Positions 36,045-45,503 of a DNA stretch of 64,000 nt are shown here, piece after piece. How positions within the stretch are numbered: position 1 is the first letter of the stretch; every line of letters starts with the position of its first letter. A model generated the notes under the pieces. That model was not told the origin of the DNA. It was given only the letters and a program-made list of their open reading frames with translations, and made no database searches. Made by a program: the position numbers and the translations under genes. This stretch comes from Stutzerimonas stutzeri (lineage in GTDB: Bacteria; Pseudomonadota; Gammaproteobacteria; Pseudomonadales; Pseudomonadaceae): contig NZ_CP036186.1 of NCBI RefSeq assembly GCF_015291885.1, forward strand, positions 124,001 to 188,000, read 5' to 3'.

Positions 36045-37682
36045 TCACGGCGTCAGCTCCCCGCCGGTGCCTTTGCGGTGCTCGTGCACGTCGCTCATGT
36101 CTGGTGGTGTCTGGAAGGTGTGGTACGGCGCCGGCGAGGGCACGCTCCATTCCAGCCCCTCGGCACCGTCCCAGGGCTTGGCTGGCGCCGGTGCGCCACC
36201 GCGAATGCATTTGATGACGATGAACAAGAACAGCAATTGGGTGGCGCCGAACATGAAGGCGCCGACGCTGGAGACCATGTTGAAGTTGGCAAACATCATG
36301 TTGTAGTCGGGGATGCGCCGTGGCATGCCGGCCAGGCCGACGAAGTGCATCGGAAAGAACGCCAGGTTCATGCCGATGAAGCTCATCCAGAAATGCAGCT
36401 TGGCCAGGGTCTCGTCGTACATGTGCCCGGTCCACTTCGGCAGCCAGTAGTAGGCCGAGGCGAAGATGCCGAAGATCGCTCCCGGAACCAGCACGTAGTG
36501 GAAGTGCGCCACCACGAAGTAGGTGTCGTGGTACTGGAAGTCCGCGGGTGCGATGGCCAGCATCAGCCCGGAGAAGCCGCCGATGGTGAAGAGGATGACG
36601 AAGGCTACGGCGAACAGCATCGGCGCCTCGAAGGTCAGCGAGCCGCGCCACATGGTCGACACCCAGTTGAACACCTTCACCCCGGTTGGCACCGCGATGA
36701 GCATGGTCGCGTACATGAAGAACAGCTCGCCGGTCAGCGGGATGCCGACGGTGAACATGTGATGCGCCCAGACGATGAAGGAGAGGAAAGCGATGGCGCC
36801 GGTGGCATAGACCATCGAGGTGTAGCCGAACAGCGGCTTGCGACTGAACGCCGGGATGATCGAGCTGACCGCGCCGAACGCCGGCAGGATCATGATGTAC
36901 ACCTCGGGGTGGCCGAAGAACCAGAACACGTGCTGGAACAGCACCGGGTCACCGCCGCCGGCTGCGCTGAAGAAGCTGGTGCCGAAGTGGATGTCCATCA
37001 GCATCATGGTTACCACGCCTGCCAGCACCGGCATCACCGCGATCAAGAGGAAGGCGGTGATCAGCCAGGTCCAGACGAACAGCGGCATCTTCATCAGCGT
37101 CATGCCCGGCGCGCGCAGGTTGAGGATGGTGGCGATCACGTTGATCGCGCCCATGATCGAGCTGATACCCATCAGGTGTACGGCGAAGATGAAAAAGGTC
37201 ACCGACTCCGGCGCATAGGTCGTCGATAGCGGCGCATAGAAGGTCCAGCCGAAGTTAGGCCCGCCGCCCTCCATGAACAGCGTCGAGACCAGCAGGCCGA
37301 AGGCCGCCGGCAGCAGCCAGAAGCTGAAGTTGTTCATCCGCGGCAGGGCCATGTCCGGCGCGCCGATCATCAGCGGGATCATCCAGTTGGCCAGGCCGAC
37401 GAAAGCCGGCATCACTGCGCCGAACACCATGATCAGGCCGTGCATGGTGGTCATCTGGTTGAAGAATTCCGGCTGCACGATCTGCAGACCCGGCTGGAAC
37501 AGCTCGGCGCGGATCACCATCGCCATCGAGCCGCCTAGCAGGAACGCCGCGAAGCTGAACCACAGGTACATCGAGCCGATGTCCTTGTGATTGGTGGTCA
37601 GCAGCCAGCGCGAAAGCCCCTTCGCCGGCCCGTGGTGGTGGTCATGCCCGACATGACCATGGTCGTCGATCACTGCACTCAT
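36045..37682 (-). CDS. ctaD: cytochrome c oxidase subunit I (aa3 type)
   Basis: The 545-residue catalytic subunit has 12 helices. Heme a, heme a3 and CuB ligands appear in MTTMHGLIMVFGAVMPAFVG (low-spin heme His), WFFGHPEVYIMILPAFGAVS (CuB His and cross-linked Tyr), FIVWAHHMFTVGIPLTGELF (His pair), and DTYFVVAHFHYVLVPGAIFG. A His-rich N-terminus (HVGHDHHHG) may bind metal. A second ATG three bases upstream (37685) could also be used. It pumps protons while reducing oxygen. Confidence 0.97.
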   Translation of the reverse strand: MSAVIDDHGHVGHDHHHGPAKGLSRWLLTTNHKDIGSMYLWFSFAAFLLGGSMAMVIRAELFQPGLQIVQPEFFNQMTTMHGLIMVFGAVMPAFVGLANWMIPLMIGAPDMALPRMNNFSFWLLPAAFGLLVSTLFMEGGGPNFGWTFYAPLSTTYAPESVTFFIFAVHLMGISSIMGAINVIATILNLRAPGMTLMKMPLFVWTWLITAFLLIAVMPVLAGVVTMMLMDIHFGTSFFSAAGGGDPVLFQHVFWFFGHPEVYIMILPAFGAVSSIIPAFSRKPLFGYTSMVYATGAIAFLSFIVWAHHMFTVGIPLTGELFFMYATMLIAVPTGVKVFNWVSTMWRGSLTFEAPMLFAVAFVILFTIGGFSGLMLAIAPADFQYHDTYFVVAHFHYVLVPGAIFGIFASAYYWLPKWTGHMYDETLAKLHFWMSFIGMNLAFFPMHFVGLAGMPRRIPDYNMMFANFNMVSSVGAFMFGATQLLFLFIVIKCIRGGAPAPAKPWDGAEGLEWSVPSPAPYHTFQTPPDMSDVHEHRKGTGGELTP

Positions 37683-37694
37683 CACCTGATCCTC

Positions 37695-38828
37695 TTACTG
37701 GGTGGCTTCTTCGGCCTGTTTGAAGTCGAGCACGTCTTTCGGCGTGACCATGTCGTCGGTCTTGTTGCCCCAGGCGTTGCGCTCGTAGGTGATGACCGCT
37801 GCCAGATCGACTTCCGACAGCTGTTTGCCGAAGGCCGCCATGGAGGTGCCCGGCTTGCCGTTCACGACGATGTCGATGTGCGCCTCGATGTCGCCGGTGG
37901 CGATGGGCGAGCCCTTGAGTGCCGGGAACATTGGCGGAATGCCTTCGCCGCCCGCCTGGTGGCATGACGCGCAGGCGGTTTGGTAAACCTTCTGGCCGTG
38001 CTCGGAAAGCTCCGCCAGCGTCCACTCCTTGCTGGTCAGCTCTGCAACCTTGGCGGCTTGGGCTTTTTTCTCGCCAAGCCAGGTGGCGTAGTCCTCGGCG
38101 GACTTGACCTCCACCACCACCGGCATGAAACCGTGGTCCTTGCCGCACAGCTCGGTGCACTGGCCGCGGTAGATGCCGGGCTGCTCGACACGAGTCCATG
38201 ACTCGTTGATGAAGCCGGGAATGGCATCCTTCTTGACCGCCAGTTCCGGCACCCACCAGGAGTGGATGACGTCCGCGGCGGTGATCAGAAAGCGCACCTT
38301 GGCACCAACTGGAATCACCAGTGGTTCATCGACTTCCAGCAGATAGTTCTCGCCTTTGGGCGCCTGGTTGTTGATCTGCTCGCGTGGCGTAGTGAGGTTG
38401 CTGAAGAACTCCACATCCTCGCCCAGGTACTTGTAGTGCCACTTCCACTGGTAGCCAGTGATCTGCACGTCCACGTCCGATTCGCTGGAGTCGTAGATAT
38501 GGATCAGCGTGCGTGTCGCCGGAATCGCCATGCCCACCAGAATCAGCAGCGGGATGACCGTCCAGAGCACCTCGACGCGGGTGTTTTCATGGAAGTTGGC
38601 TGAATGCTGACGCTTGGAGCGGCGGTGAGCGACCATCGAATAGATCATCACGCCGAATACCAGCACGCCGATGACAACGCAGATCCAGAAGATCGTCATG
38701 TGCAGGTCGAATACCGAACGGCTGACGTCGGTAGCGCCGGCGCGCATGTTCACGTCCCAGGCCGCCTGAGCCTGGCCAAATAATGCCGATAGCCCAAGCC
38801 CCATCCAGATGCGTGGATGTCGAGACAT
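37695..38828 (-). CDS. ctaC: cytochrome c oxidase subunit II with cytochrome c domain
   Basis: The 377-residue protein has a signal peptide, two helices (about 45-65 and 90-110), and a CuA cupredoxin domain with AADVIHSWWVPELAVKKDAI and YRGQCTELCGKDHGFMPVVV. A C-terminal fused cytochrome c domain follows, with CASCHQAGGEGIPPMFPALK and distal Met in GTSMAAFG. The fused heme domain makes this a caa3-like subunit. Also called coxB. It is first in the oxidase operon, 10 bases upstream of ctaD. Confidence 0.96.
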   Translation of the reverse strand: MSRHPRIWMGLGLSALFGQAQAAWDVNMRAGATDVSRSVFDLHMTIFWICVVIGVLVFGVMIYSMVAHRRSKRQHSANFHENTRVEVLWTVIPLLILVGMAIPATRTLIHIYDSSESDVDVQITGYQWKWHYKYLGEDVEFFSNLTTPREQINNQAPKGENYLLEVDEPLVIPVGAKVRFLITAADVIHSWWVPELAVKKDAIPGFINESWTRVEQPGIYRGQCTELCGKDHGFMPVVVEVKSAEDYATWLGEKKAQAAKVAELTSKEWTLAELSEHGQKVYQTACASCHQAGGEGIPPMFPALKGSPIATGDIEAHIDIVVNGKPGTSMAAFGKQLSEVDLAAVITYERNAWGNKTDDMVTPKDVLDFKQAEEATQ

Positions 38829-39059
38829 TGCGGGTTCCCCTTATGATTCTTGTTTTCCCGCCGACCGCCATCACACCGCCGAAAATCGGCTGGCCGGGGA
38901 AACCATTCCCGTCATGCCAGCTACGTTTTCGATCAGTCCGATTCTGCCCAACGCCACCACCGAAACGCTCGGTCGTGACATGGACGCTTGCACGCGCAGT
39001 CGGAACTCATCAGGTACGCCTACGAATCGGAGTATAGACAGCGTTTCCACTCTGGCAAT

Positions 39060-39323
39060 TTAAGCGCGAGGTGTGTCTGGCTCGGGCTGTGTGGGGGTAT
39101 CGTTCTTCTTCACCCCGCGCAGGTTCATCAGCGCCAGGCAGACCTGCAGAGTGATCAGTGCCCAGGCCTCGGCGTGCCAGCCCCAGATCACCCAGAGCAG
39201 GTTGCTCAGCAGAAAACAGCAGAAGCCGACGAAGCGTCGGCCGGGTTGCAGCGAGCCGATCAGCCAGGCGGCGATCACCGTGACCACCATGGCCGGCCAT
39301 TGCAGCAGATCGATCCAGTCCAC
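39060..39323 (-). CDS. small conserved membrane protein near the oxidase cluster
   Basis: The 87-residue protein starts at GTG 39323 with GGAGG five bases upstream. It has three closely spaced hydrophobic segments (LLQWPAMVVTVIAAWLIGSL, FVGFCCFLLSNLLWVIWGWH, ALITLQVCLALMNLRGVK) and a polar tail. It looks like the small amino-acid-transporter-like or PnuC-like membrane proteins found near cox genes. No function is known. Confidence 0.7.
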   Translation of the reverse strand: MDWIDLLQWPAMVVTVIAAWLIGSLQPGRRFVGFCCFLLSNLLWVIWGWHAEAWALITLQVCLALMNLRGVKKNDTPTQPEPDTPRA

Positions 39324-39460
39324 GATGCCTCCGGTGCGGGAATACAGGGATTGGTGCGGTAGCCGTCGTAGATAGTTCCTCGACGTTTCCCTTCGCGGGT
39401 TGGTGTGACCGACCAAGCGCACGGTTACAGGTCGGGCGCAGCCAGATCGTTCTCGGCCGA

Positions 39461-39530
39461 CGGTGGGCTGAAGCCCACCCTACGGTCGGGTCGGGCGGTG
39501 CGGTTCTGTAGGGTGGGCTTTAGCCCACCG
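39461..39530. repeat. REP pair (BIME): CGGTGGGCTGAAGCCCACC and inverted copy
   Basis: Two palindromic units in opposite orientation, GGTGGGCTGAAGCCCACCC and GTAGGGTGGGCTTTAGCCCACC, separated by about 28 bases. The same units occur at 48581-48836 and 49485-49544, where they flank a RAYT transposase gene. They are the likely substrates of that enzyme. Confidence 0.85.
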
Positions 39531-39547
39531 CTATTGAGGCTTCACGC

Positions 39548-40609
39548 TTAGATCAGGCTCAGCTGCTGGCCGGGCGGCGCGAAAATGCTGCAATCCAGGC
39601 CGTAGTTCTGATCCCGTCGGTTGTAGCCCAAACGCTTGCATGCCAACTGGAAGCGCTGAGCCAGCAGCTCGGCGAACTGGCCTTCACCGCGCATGCGGCT
39701 GCCGAAGCGGCCGTCGTAATCCTTGCCACCGCGGGACTGGCGCACCAGGCTCATGACATGGGTGGCGCGCTGCGGGAAATGCTCCTGCAGCCATTCATCG
39801 AACAGCGTCGCCACCTCGTGGGGCAGGCGCAGCAGCACGTAGCCGGCCGAACGGGCGCCGGCTTCACGGGCGACTTCGAGCAGGCGCTCCAGCTCCATGT
39901 CATTGATCATCGGAATCATCGGCGCGCACATCACACTTACCGGCACGCCAGCCTCGTGCAGGGTGCGCAATACCCGCAGCCGCGCCGCCGGCGAGGCCGC
40001 GCGCGGCTCCATGATGCGCTTCAGTTCGTCGTCCAGGGTGGTCAGGCTGACCGAGACGCTGACCAGCCGCTGCTCGGCCAGCGGCACCAGCAGATCGAGA
40101 TCGCGCAGCACCAGTGAGCCTTTGGTGATGATGTGCACCGGATGTTTGAAGCGCAGCAGGATTTCCAGCGCCTGGCGTGTCAGCCGCTGCTCGCGCTCGA
40201 GTGGCTGATAGGCATCGGTGTTCACGCCCAGTGCGATCGGCTGCGGCACGTAGCCGGGTTTGCTCAACTCGGCCTCCAGGCGTTCGGCGAGGTTCGTCTT
40301 GGCGATCAGCTTGGTTTCGAAATCGATGCCGGGCGAGAGATCCCAATAGGCATGGGTCGGACGCGCAAAGCAGTAGATGCAGCCATGTTCGCAGCCCCGA
40401 TAGGGATTTACCGAGCGATCAAAGCCGACGTCCGACGACTGGTTGCGCGTCAGTACCGACTTGGCGATCTCGCGGCGTACCTCGGTGGCGCGGCTGGGCG
40501 GTACGTCCTGTTCCCAGCCGTCGTCGAAGGCCTCGATGCGCGTGGGTGCGAAGCGGTTATCAGGGTTGATTGCAGTGCCGCGGCCGCGCGGCGTGACAGG
40601 AGAGGGCAT
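39548..40609 (-). CDS. PA0069-type radical SAM protein (SPL-like), SOS-linked
   Basis: The 353-residue protein has the radical SAM cluster motif CEHGCIYC (CxxxCxxC) in NPYRGCEHGCIYCFARPTHA and SPL-family segments such as GVNTDAYQPLER and PVHIITKGSLVLRDLDLLVP. The family is often annotated PA0069 family radical SAM protein and is related to spore photoproduct lyase. A LexA-like palindrome lies 20 bases upstream, which matches regulation I recall for the P. aeruginosa homologue. A role in DNA repair is inferred. Start ATG 40609 is chosen; an open frame continues to 40741. Confidence 0.88.
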   Translation of the reverse strand: MPSPVTPRGRGTAINPDNRFAPTRIEAFDDGWEQDVPPSRATEVRREIAKSVLTRNQSSDVGFDRSVNPYRGCEHGCIYCFARPTHAYWDLSPGIDFETKLIAKTNLAERLEAELSKPGYVPQPIALGVNTDAYQPLEREQRLTRQALEILLRFKHPVHIITKGSLVLRDLDLLVPLAEQRLVSVSVSLTTLDDELKRIMEPRAASPAARLRVLRTLHEAGVPVSVMCAPMIPMINDMELERLLEVAREAGARSAGYVLLRLPHEVATLFDEWLQEHFPQRATHVMSLVRQSRGGKDYDGRFGSRMRGEGQFAELLAQRFQLACKRLGYNRRDQNYGLDCSIFAPPGQQLSLI

Positions 40610-40628
40610 GTTGTCATCGACTCGAATA

Positions 40629-40644
40629 CTGTTCGTATATACAG
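40629..40644. promoter_or_regulatory. LexA (SOS) box CTGTTCGTATATACAG
   Basis: The 16-base site CTG-N10-CAG with AT-rich centre matches the gammaproteobacterial LexA consensus closely. It lies 20 bases before the start of the radical SAM gene on the minus strand, where it would cover the promoter. It predicts induction of that gene by DNA damage. Confidence 0.85.
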
Positions 40645-40909
40645 TAAACGCCTCTTGGACTACATGCCAGCGCAGCTGATCGGTGGCAAGCGCTACCGCT
40701 CGTCGGCTGGCTCGGGAACATTTGCCCTGCGTCTCGGACAAAAGGGGGCTATTGGGTAGCGCTGCTTCGATCAGCTATGCCCGACATGGAGCCGGCCGGC
40801 AGATAACAAGGATGATCGGAGCGCTATTGGCATCCGATCCGGCAGTACCGGCATGCACGCTCCCGTGCTCTCCAGCGTTCACGTCACTGCCGTCAGTCAG
40901 GAGCAGACC

Positions 40910-41981
40910 ATGCACCCCACCGGTTCCTTCCACACCCGGGAAAACAATTTCGATTTCCTGCGGTTCTTCGCCGCTGCTCTGGTGCTATTCGCCCACAGCT
41001 AGCCGCTGGTCGGCCGTCGTGAAGACGAGCACGCTGACCGTGCTGACCGGCTATGAGAAAGGCGGCTCGATAGCCGTCGGCATCTTCTTCGTCATGAGTG
41101 GCTACCTGATCGCCTCGTCCTGGCTGGCCAGCAGCACACCGCGCAGCTTTCTGCTCAAGCGTGCGCTGCGCATCTTCCCGGCGCTAATCGTCGCGGTGCT
41201 GCTGACGGTCTTCGTCCTCGGCCCGATGGTGACGCAGCTCAGCCTCAGTCAGTATCTGGAGGCCGACGGTACCTGGACCTACCTGCAGAACATTCTGCTC
41301 GTGACGCGCTACGAGTTGCCCGGCGTGTTCACCGGTAACGTCTATCCCGAGGTGGTCAACGGCTCGCTGTGGACGCTGCCGCTGGAAGTGCTGATGTACA
41401 TCGGCGTGATGATTCTCGGCTTGACCGGCTTCTTCAAGCGCCGGTTGATCTTCCTGCCGATCGCCGTGCTCGCCATCGGGCATTTCTGGTTGCTCGGCAA
41501 ACTCGGCATCGAGTCCTACTTCATCAAGAACATCTTCAAATTGGGCCTGCTCTACTACAGCGGCTCGGCTTTGTTCCTCTACCGCGACGATATCCCGTGG
41601 CGCGGCTGGATCGCGGCGCTGCTATTCGTTGCGCTGGTGGCGACTTTCCGCACCTCGATCGGGCCGTTGGTGTACTTCATCGCGTTGCCGTATCTGGTGC
41701 TCTACCTGGCCTATGCGCCGCTGCCCTTCGTATCGCGCTTCGGCAAGTACGGCGATTTCTCCTATGGCCTGTATATCTACGCCTTCCCCTTCCAGCAGCT
41801 GACGATCTATCTGTTCGGCCCGCAAGTCGGCGTGCTTGGCCTGACGCTGATCGCCTTCGTGCCGACGCTGATCCTTGCTGCCATGTCCTGGCATCTGATC
41901 GAAGCGCCAGCGATGAAGCTCAAGCGCCTGTTCGCTTCGCCACCGCAGCCGGGACGGGCGACACCGAAGGTCGAGGGCTGA
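40910..41981 (+). pseudogene. acyltransferase 3 family protein, nonsense plus frameshift
   Basis: The ATG at 40910 opens ENNFDFLRFFAAALVLFAHS, the usual N-terminus of acyltransferase 3 membrane proteins, then meets TAG at 41000 where a Tyr codon is expected (HS-Y-PLVG). A second lesion near 41025-41035 shifts the frame: after VGRREDE the homologous text is TLTVLTGYEKGGSIAVGIFF, in another frame. From there the sequence is intact to the end (multiple membrane helices, FFVMSGYLIASSWLASSTPR and GDFSYGLYIYAFPFQQLTIY). Two independent lesions make a sequencing artefact unlikely. In function the family O-acylates sugars on polysaccharides or lipids. Confidence 0.85.
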
Positions 41982-42426
41982 AAGGCCGTATCGGCGCCGC
42001 AGCAGCCAGAAGCTCAAAAGCATCGCCCCGGGGGCGGGCCTCCCACCAAAGCAGCGTGTGCACACCACAACCTGTGGGAGGCGCGCTCTTGCGGCGAAGC
42101 GGGCCGTAGGCCTGCCCACTCCTCGAACAGCAAGCTTTTAGCCGAGGCGGCGCGCCTGCGGATCACGCTTCCCACCAAGCAAAGCAGGATGTGCACCCAA
42201 CCTGTGGCGCCCTCGGGGCGGTAGAGGGCTGAAAGGCCGTATCGGCGCCGTAGCAGCGAGAAGCTCAAAAGCATCGCCCCGGGGGCGGGCCTCCCACCAA
42301 AGCAGCGTGTGCACACCACAACCTGTGGGAGGCGCGCCCTCGCGGCGAAGCGGGCCGTAGGCCTGCCTGCTCAGTCCTCGAACAGCAAGGTCCTCTAGCC
42401 GAGGCGGCGCACCTGCAAGTCACGGT
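41973..42426. repeat. direct duplication of a 170-200 bp intergenic segment with a gene tail
   Basis: Two direct copies start at 41973 and 42224 and share GAGGGCTGAAAGGCCGTATC, then the motif GCCCCGGGGGCGGGCCTCCC, GTGTGCACACCACAACCTGT and CCTCGAACAGCAAG. The right copy includes the last ten codons and stop of the DUF1835 gene (RDLQVRRLG). The left copy has a related relic (RDPQARRLG and TAA), so the duplication carried the gene end. A 55-base spacer with a degenerate motif lies between. No gene is seen in the region. Confidence 0.8.
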
Positions 42427-43171
42427 AGCCGGCTACGGGATCGCCCTGTAATTCCAGCTGCCCAGCAACGGCCAGCTCGCGAGCGCGCCAGTAGAGAAAG
42501 AAATCGGTGGCGAAGAAACCATCGCAATGGCGCATGACTTCGGCCATTGCACGCGCCAGCGGACCGAAGTCACTGGGACAGGCAGCGACGAGCGCCGCAT
42601 CAATTTTCCGATAGTCTTCACCCTGGAAAGTCCCATCGCGCCAGCGCCGAATGTCATACGGGTCGGCGCATTGCTGATGCCAGGCCACCGCGAGCTCGCC
42701 TCGGCGCGATGCCGAAATAGCCTGCGGCTTATACAGCGCGGCCAACGCTTCAGGCGAATGCATGGACACCGCCTTGCGCCGCCGTACGCTACTGTCACCG
42801 GTACCACAGACAACTTCGTATAACGTGCAGCTTGAGCCCTGCAGCGCTGCCGCAAGCCGTGCCAGCAGTAGCTGCTCGGATGCGCTGTCGCCGTGCCAGA
42901 CGGTCACGGCCTGGACGTGGTTGGATAGCTCGGCCAGCCAGAGTGCATCAGCCGCCAGATCACTGGCGAACGCCGGGCGCGGCGTCACCTCGTCCGGCCA
43001 GACCTGCGCCCAGAACGCTGCGCGAGCAGCGCAAGGCGCATGGTCCACGTCAATCAGCGGTCCCACGGCCAGGTCATCGCGTAACACCCGCACCTGCGCA
43101 TGGTGCTCATGCTCGGCCAGCAGCGCTCGGACGCTGTCGCCAGCCAGGTCGCCGCAGGTCAGGTGCAGCAC
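42395..43171 (-). CDS. DUF1835 domain-containing protein
   Basis: The 258-residue soluble protein has the DUF1835 N-terminal signature (LHLTCGDLAGDSVRALLAEH, then DDLAVGPLIDVD). Later parts resemble DUF3658 (WRDGTFQGEDYRKIDAALVA and DFFLYWRARELAVAGQLELQ). GTG 43171 is used as the start because it begins the conserved strand and lies just after the preceding gene; a GGAG sequence is 13 bases upstream. Function unknown. Its 3' end is part of the duplicated segment. Confidence 0.8.
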   Translation of the reverse strand: MLHLTCGDLAGDSVRALLAEHEHHAQVRVLRDDLAVGPLIDVDHAPCAARAAFWAQVWPDEVTPRPAFASDLAADALWLAELSNHVQAVTVWHGDSASEQLLLARLAAALQGSSCTLYEVVCGTGDSSVRRRKAVSMHSPEALAALYKPQAISASRRGELAVAWHQQCADPYDIRRWRDGTFQGEDYRKIDAALVAACPSDFGPLARAMAEVMRHCDGFFATDFFLYWRARELAVAGQLELQGDPVAGYRDLQVRRLG

Positions 43172-43176
43172 GGCGG

Positions 43177-43455
43177 TTACTCCGGTTTTTTCAGCTTGGG
43201 GTTGGGGAAGAATTGCACCGACTGCACCTGTGGATTGGCCGGTTTGGGCTGGACCTTGTTGACCCGCGTGCCCAACTCCATCGGCACCGACTGGCCCTGA
43301 GCATTGAGGGTGTCGGCGTAGCCGCAGTCGATGCACTCGCGATGCGGCACGCCGTCGACGTCCCACATCTTGATGCAGTCCGTGCCACTGCACGCGGGGC
43401 ACACGGCCCCGGCGATGAAGCGTTTGGTGATGACAGGGGTTACTTCGTCGCTCAT
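43177..43455 (-). CDS. yheV: YheV family putative zinc-ribbon protein
   Basis: The 92-residue protein has two Cys pairs, VCPACSGTDC and ECIDCGYADT, forming a zinc ribbon, followed by a Pro/Lys-rich tail. YheV-type proteins commonly follow prlC in gammaproteobacteria, as here with a four-base overlap. Function is unknown; co-conservation with PrlC suggests a link. Confidence 0.88.
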   Translation of the reverse strand: MSDEVTPVITKRFIAGAVCPACSGTDCIKMWDVDGVPHRECIDCGYADTLNAQGQSVPMELGTRVNKVQPKPANPQVQSVQFFPNPKLKKPE

Positions 43456-45503
43456 GCCGCGGCCTCCGCTACCAGCCCAAGGTGGCGCAGCAGGGCGTCA
43501 ATGGACGGCTCGCGGCCTCGGAAATCGACGAACAGTACCATCGGCTCCTGGGACCCGCCACGCGCCAGGATGGCGTTACGGAAGGCACGACCGGTCTCGG
43601 AGTTGAAAACGCCTTCTTCCTCGAAGCGCGAGAAAGCATCGGACGACAGCACCTCGGCCCACTTGTAGCTGTAGTAACCGGCTGCGTACCCGCCGGAGAA
43701 GATGTGCGCAAAGCTGTTGGGGAAGCGGTTGTAGGCCGGCGGCCGCATAACCGAAATCTCGTCGCGAATGTGTTCGAGTACTTCCAGCACGCCGCGGCCA
43801 TCGCCGTGGGTGGCGTGCAGTTCGAAGTCGAACAGCGAGAACTCCAGTTGGCGCGCCATCACCATGCCGGACTGGAAGTTCTTCGCCGCCAGCATCATGT
43901 CCAGCTTGTCCTGCGGCAGGCGCTCGCCGGTCTGGTAGTGGCCGGAGATCAGCGCCAGGCCCTCGGGGTCCCAGCACCAGTTTTCCATGAACTGGCTCGG
44001 CAGCTCCACCGCATCCCAGGCCACGCCATTGATGCCCGAGGCACCGGCATGCTCGACCTGGGTCAGCAGGTGATGCAGGCCATGGCCGAACTCGTGGAAC
44101 AGCGTGGTGACTTCATCGTGAGTCAGCAGTGCCGGGCGCTCGCCCACCGGCGGTGTGAAGTTGCAGACCAGGTTGGCCACCGGCGTCTGCAGCGTGCCGA
44201 GGGCAGTGCGGCGCTTGTCGCGGGCGCCGTCCATCCACGCGCCGCCACGCTTGTTCGGCCGCGCATAGAGATCGAAGAAGAAACGCCCGACGTGCTGACC
44301 GTTCTCAGTTATCTCGAACAGACGCACCTCGGGATGCCAGCCGTCGAAGCCTTCCAGCTCGTGAATCTCGATGCCGTACAGGCGCTGGACAATGCTGAAC
44401 AGCCCGGACAGCACCTTGTCGATCGGGAAGTAGGCGCGCAGCTCTTCCTGGTTCAGGCTGTAGCGCTGCTGGCGTAGCTTCTCGGCGTAGTAGCCGAGGT
44501 CCCAGCTCTGCAGGTCGTTCAGGCCCTGCTCGGCGGCGAAGGCGCGCAGTTCGGCCAGGTCGCGCTCGGCGAACGGTTTGCTGCGCACGGCCAGGTCGCG
44601 CAGGAAGCTCAGCACCTGCTCGGTGGATTCGGCCATCTTGGTCGCCAGCGACAGCTCGGCGAAGTTGCCGTAACCGAGCAGGTGCGCCAGCTCGTGGCGC
44701 AGTTCGAGGATTTCCGCCATCACCGGGCCGTTGTCGAACTGTCCGGCATTCGGGCCCTGGTCCGACGCGCGGGTGCAGTAGGCGGTGTAGACCTCCTCGC
44801 GCAGGTCGCGGTTGTCGGCATAGGTCATCACTGCGTAGTAGCTGGGGAACTCGAGTGTGATCAGCCAGCCGTCGAGGCCTTTGGCCTTGGCCGCTTCAGC
44901 CATCTGCGCCTTGGCGGAATCAGTGATGCCAGCCAATACCGTTTCGTCGGTGACGTGGCGGGTCCAACCCTGGGTGGCGTCCAGCAGCTGGTTTGAGAAC
45001 TTGCTGCCCAGCTCGGCGAGCTTCATCTGGATGGCGCCGAAGCGCTGCTGCTCGACCGGCGGCAGGTCGATGCCGGACAGGCGGAAATCACGCAGCGAAT
45101 GCTCGAGGATGGTCTTCTGTGCCACCTCGTAGGTGCCTGCCTGCGGGTTATTGGCCAGCGCTTGATAGGCCTCGAACAGCGCGCGGTTCTGCCCCAGTTC
45201 GGTGTAGTAGGCCGACAGCTTGGGCAGGCAGGCCTCGTAGGCGGTACGCAGTTCCGGGCTGTTGCACACCGAGTTCAAATGGCCGACCGGGCCCCAGGCG
45301 CGGCCCAGACGGTCGTTCAGCTCATCCAGGCCGACCACCAGAGTCTGCCAATCGAGGCTCTCGGCCGGACGGCTGAGTAACTCCTGGATCGCCACGCGGT
45401 TGTCACCGAGGATGGTATCGATGGCCGGCTCGACATGCTCCGGGCGGATCTCGGAATAGGGCGGCAGGTCGAAATCGCGAAGCAGCGGATTGTTGGCGGT
45501 CAC
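43452..45503 (-). CDS. prlC: oligopeptidase A
   Basis: The 683-residue M3-family metallopeptidase has the zinc site HEFGH in TTLFHEFGHGLHHLLTQVEH and the downstream Glu ligand region. Other conserved segments are NPLLRDFDLPPYSEIRPEHV at the N-terminus and YYSYKWAEVLSSDAFSRFEE near the end. It degrades short peptides and signal peptides in the cytoplasm. GTG 45503 (coding the start of MTANNPLLRDF) is preferred over the longer frame to 45548. Confidence 0.95.
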   Translation of the reverse strand: MTANNPLLRDFDLPPYSEIRPEHVEPAIDTILGDNRVAIQELLSRPAESLDWQTLVVGLDELNDRLGRAWGPVGHLNSVCNSPELRTAYEACLPKLSAYYTELGQNRALFEAYQALANNPQAGTYEVAQKTILEHSLRDFRLSGIDLPPVEQQRFGAIQMKLAELGSKFSNQLLDATQGWTRHVTDETVLAGITDSAKAQMAEAAKAKGLDGWLITLEFPSYYAVMTYADNRDLREEVYTAYCTRASDQGPNAGQFDNGPVMAEILELRHELAHLLGYGNFAELSLATKMAESTEQVLSFLRDLAVRSKPFAERDLAELRAFAAEQGLNDLQSWDLGYYAEKLRQQRYSLNQEELRAYFPIDKVLSGLFSIVQRLYGIEIHELEGFDGWHPEVRLFEITENGQHVGRFFFDLYARPNKRGGAWMDGARDKRRTALGTLQTPVANLVCNFTPPVGERPALLTHDEVTTLFHEFGHGLHHLLTQVEHAGASGINGVAWDAVELPSQFMENWCWDPEGLALISGHYQTGERLPQDKLDMMLAAKNFQSGMVMARQLEFSLFDFELHATHGDGRGVLEVLEHIRDEISVMRPPAYNRFPNSFAHIFSGGYAAGYYSYKWAEVLSSDAFSRFEEEGVFNSETGRAFRNAILARGGSQEPMVLFVDFRGREPSIDALLRHLGLVAEAAA

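Noticed and set aside
35977..36045. Tiny 23-codon GTG frame between ctaD and ctaG, possible small oxidase assembly protein
   Set aside because: It lacks a hydrophobic segment or a recognisable family motif and is too short to support.
35919..37229. 436-codon frame antisense to ctaD
   Set aside because: Composition is typical of the complement of a GC-rich membrane gene, and ctaD on the other strand is certain.
42000..42393. CRISPR array
   Set aside because: There are only two long copies with a 55-base spacer, and they include a gene tail; this is a segment duplication, not short repeats with regular spacers.
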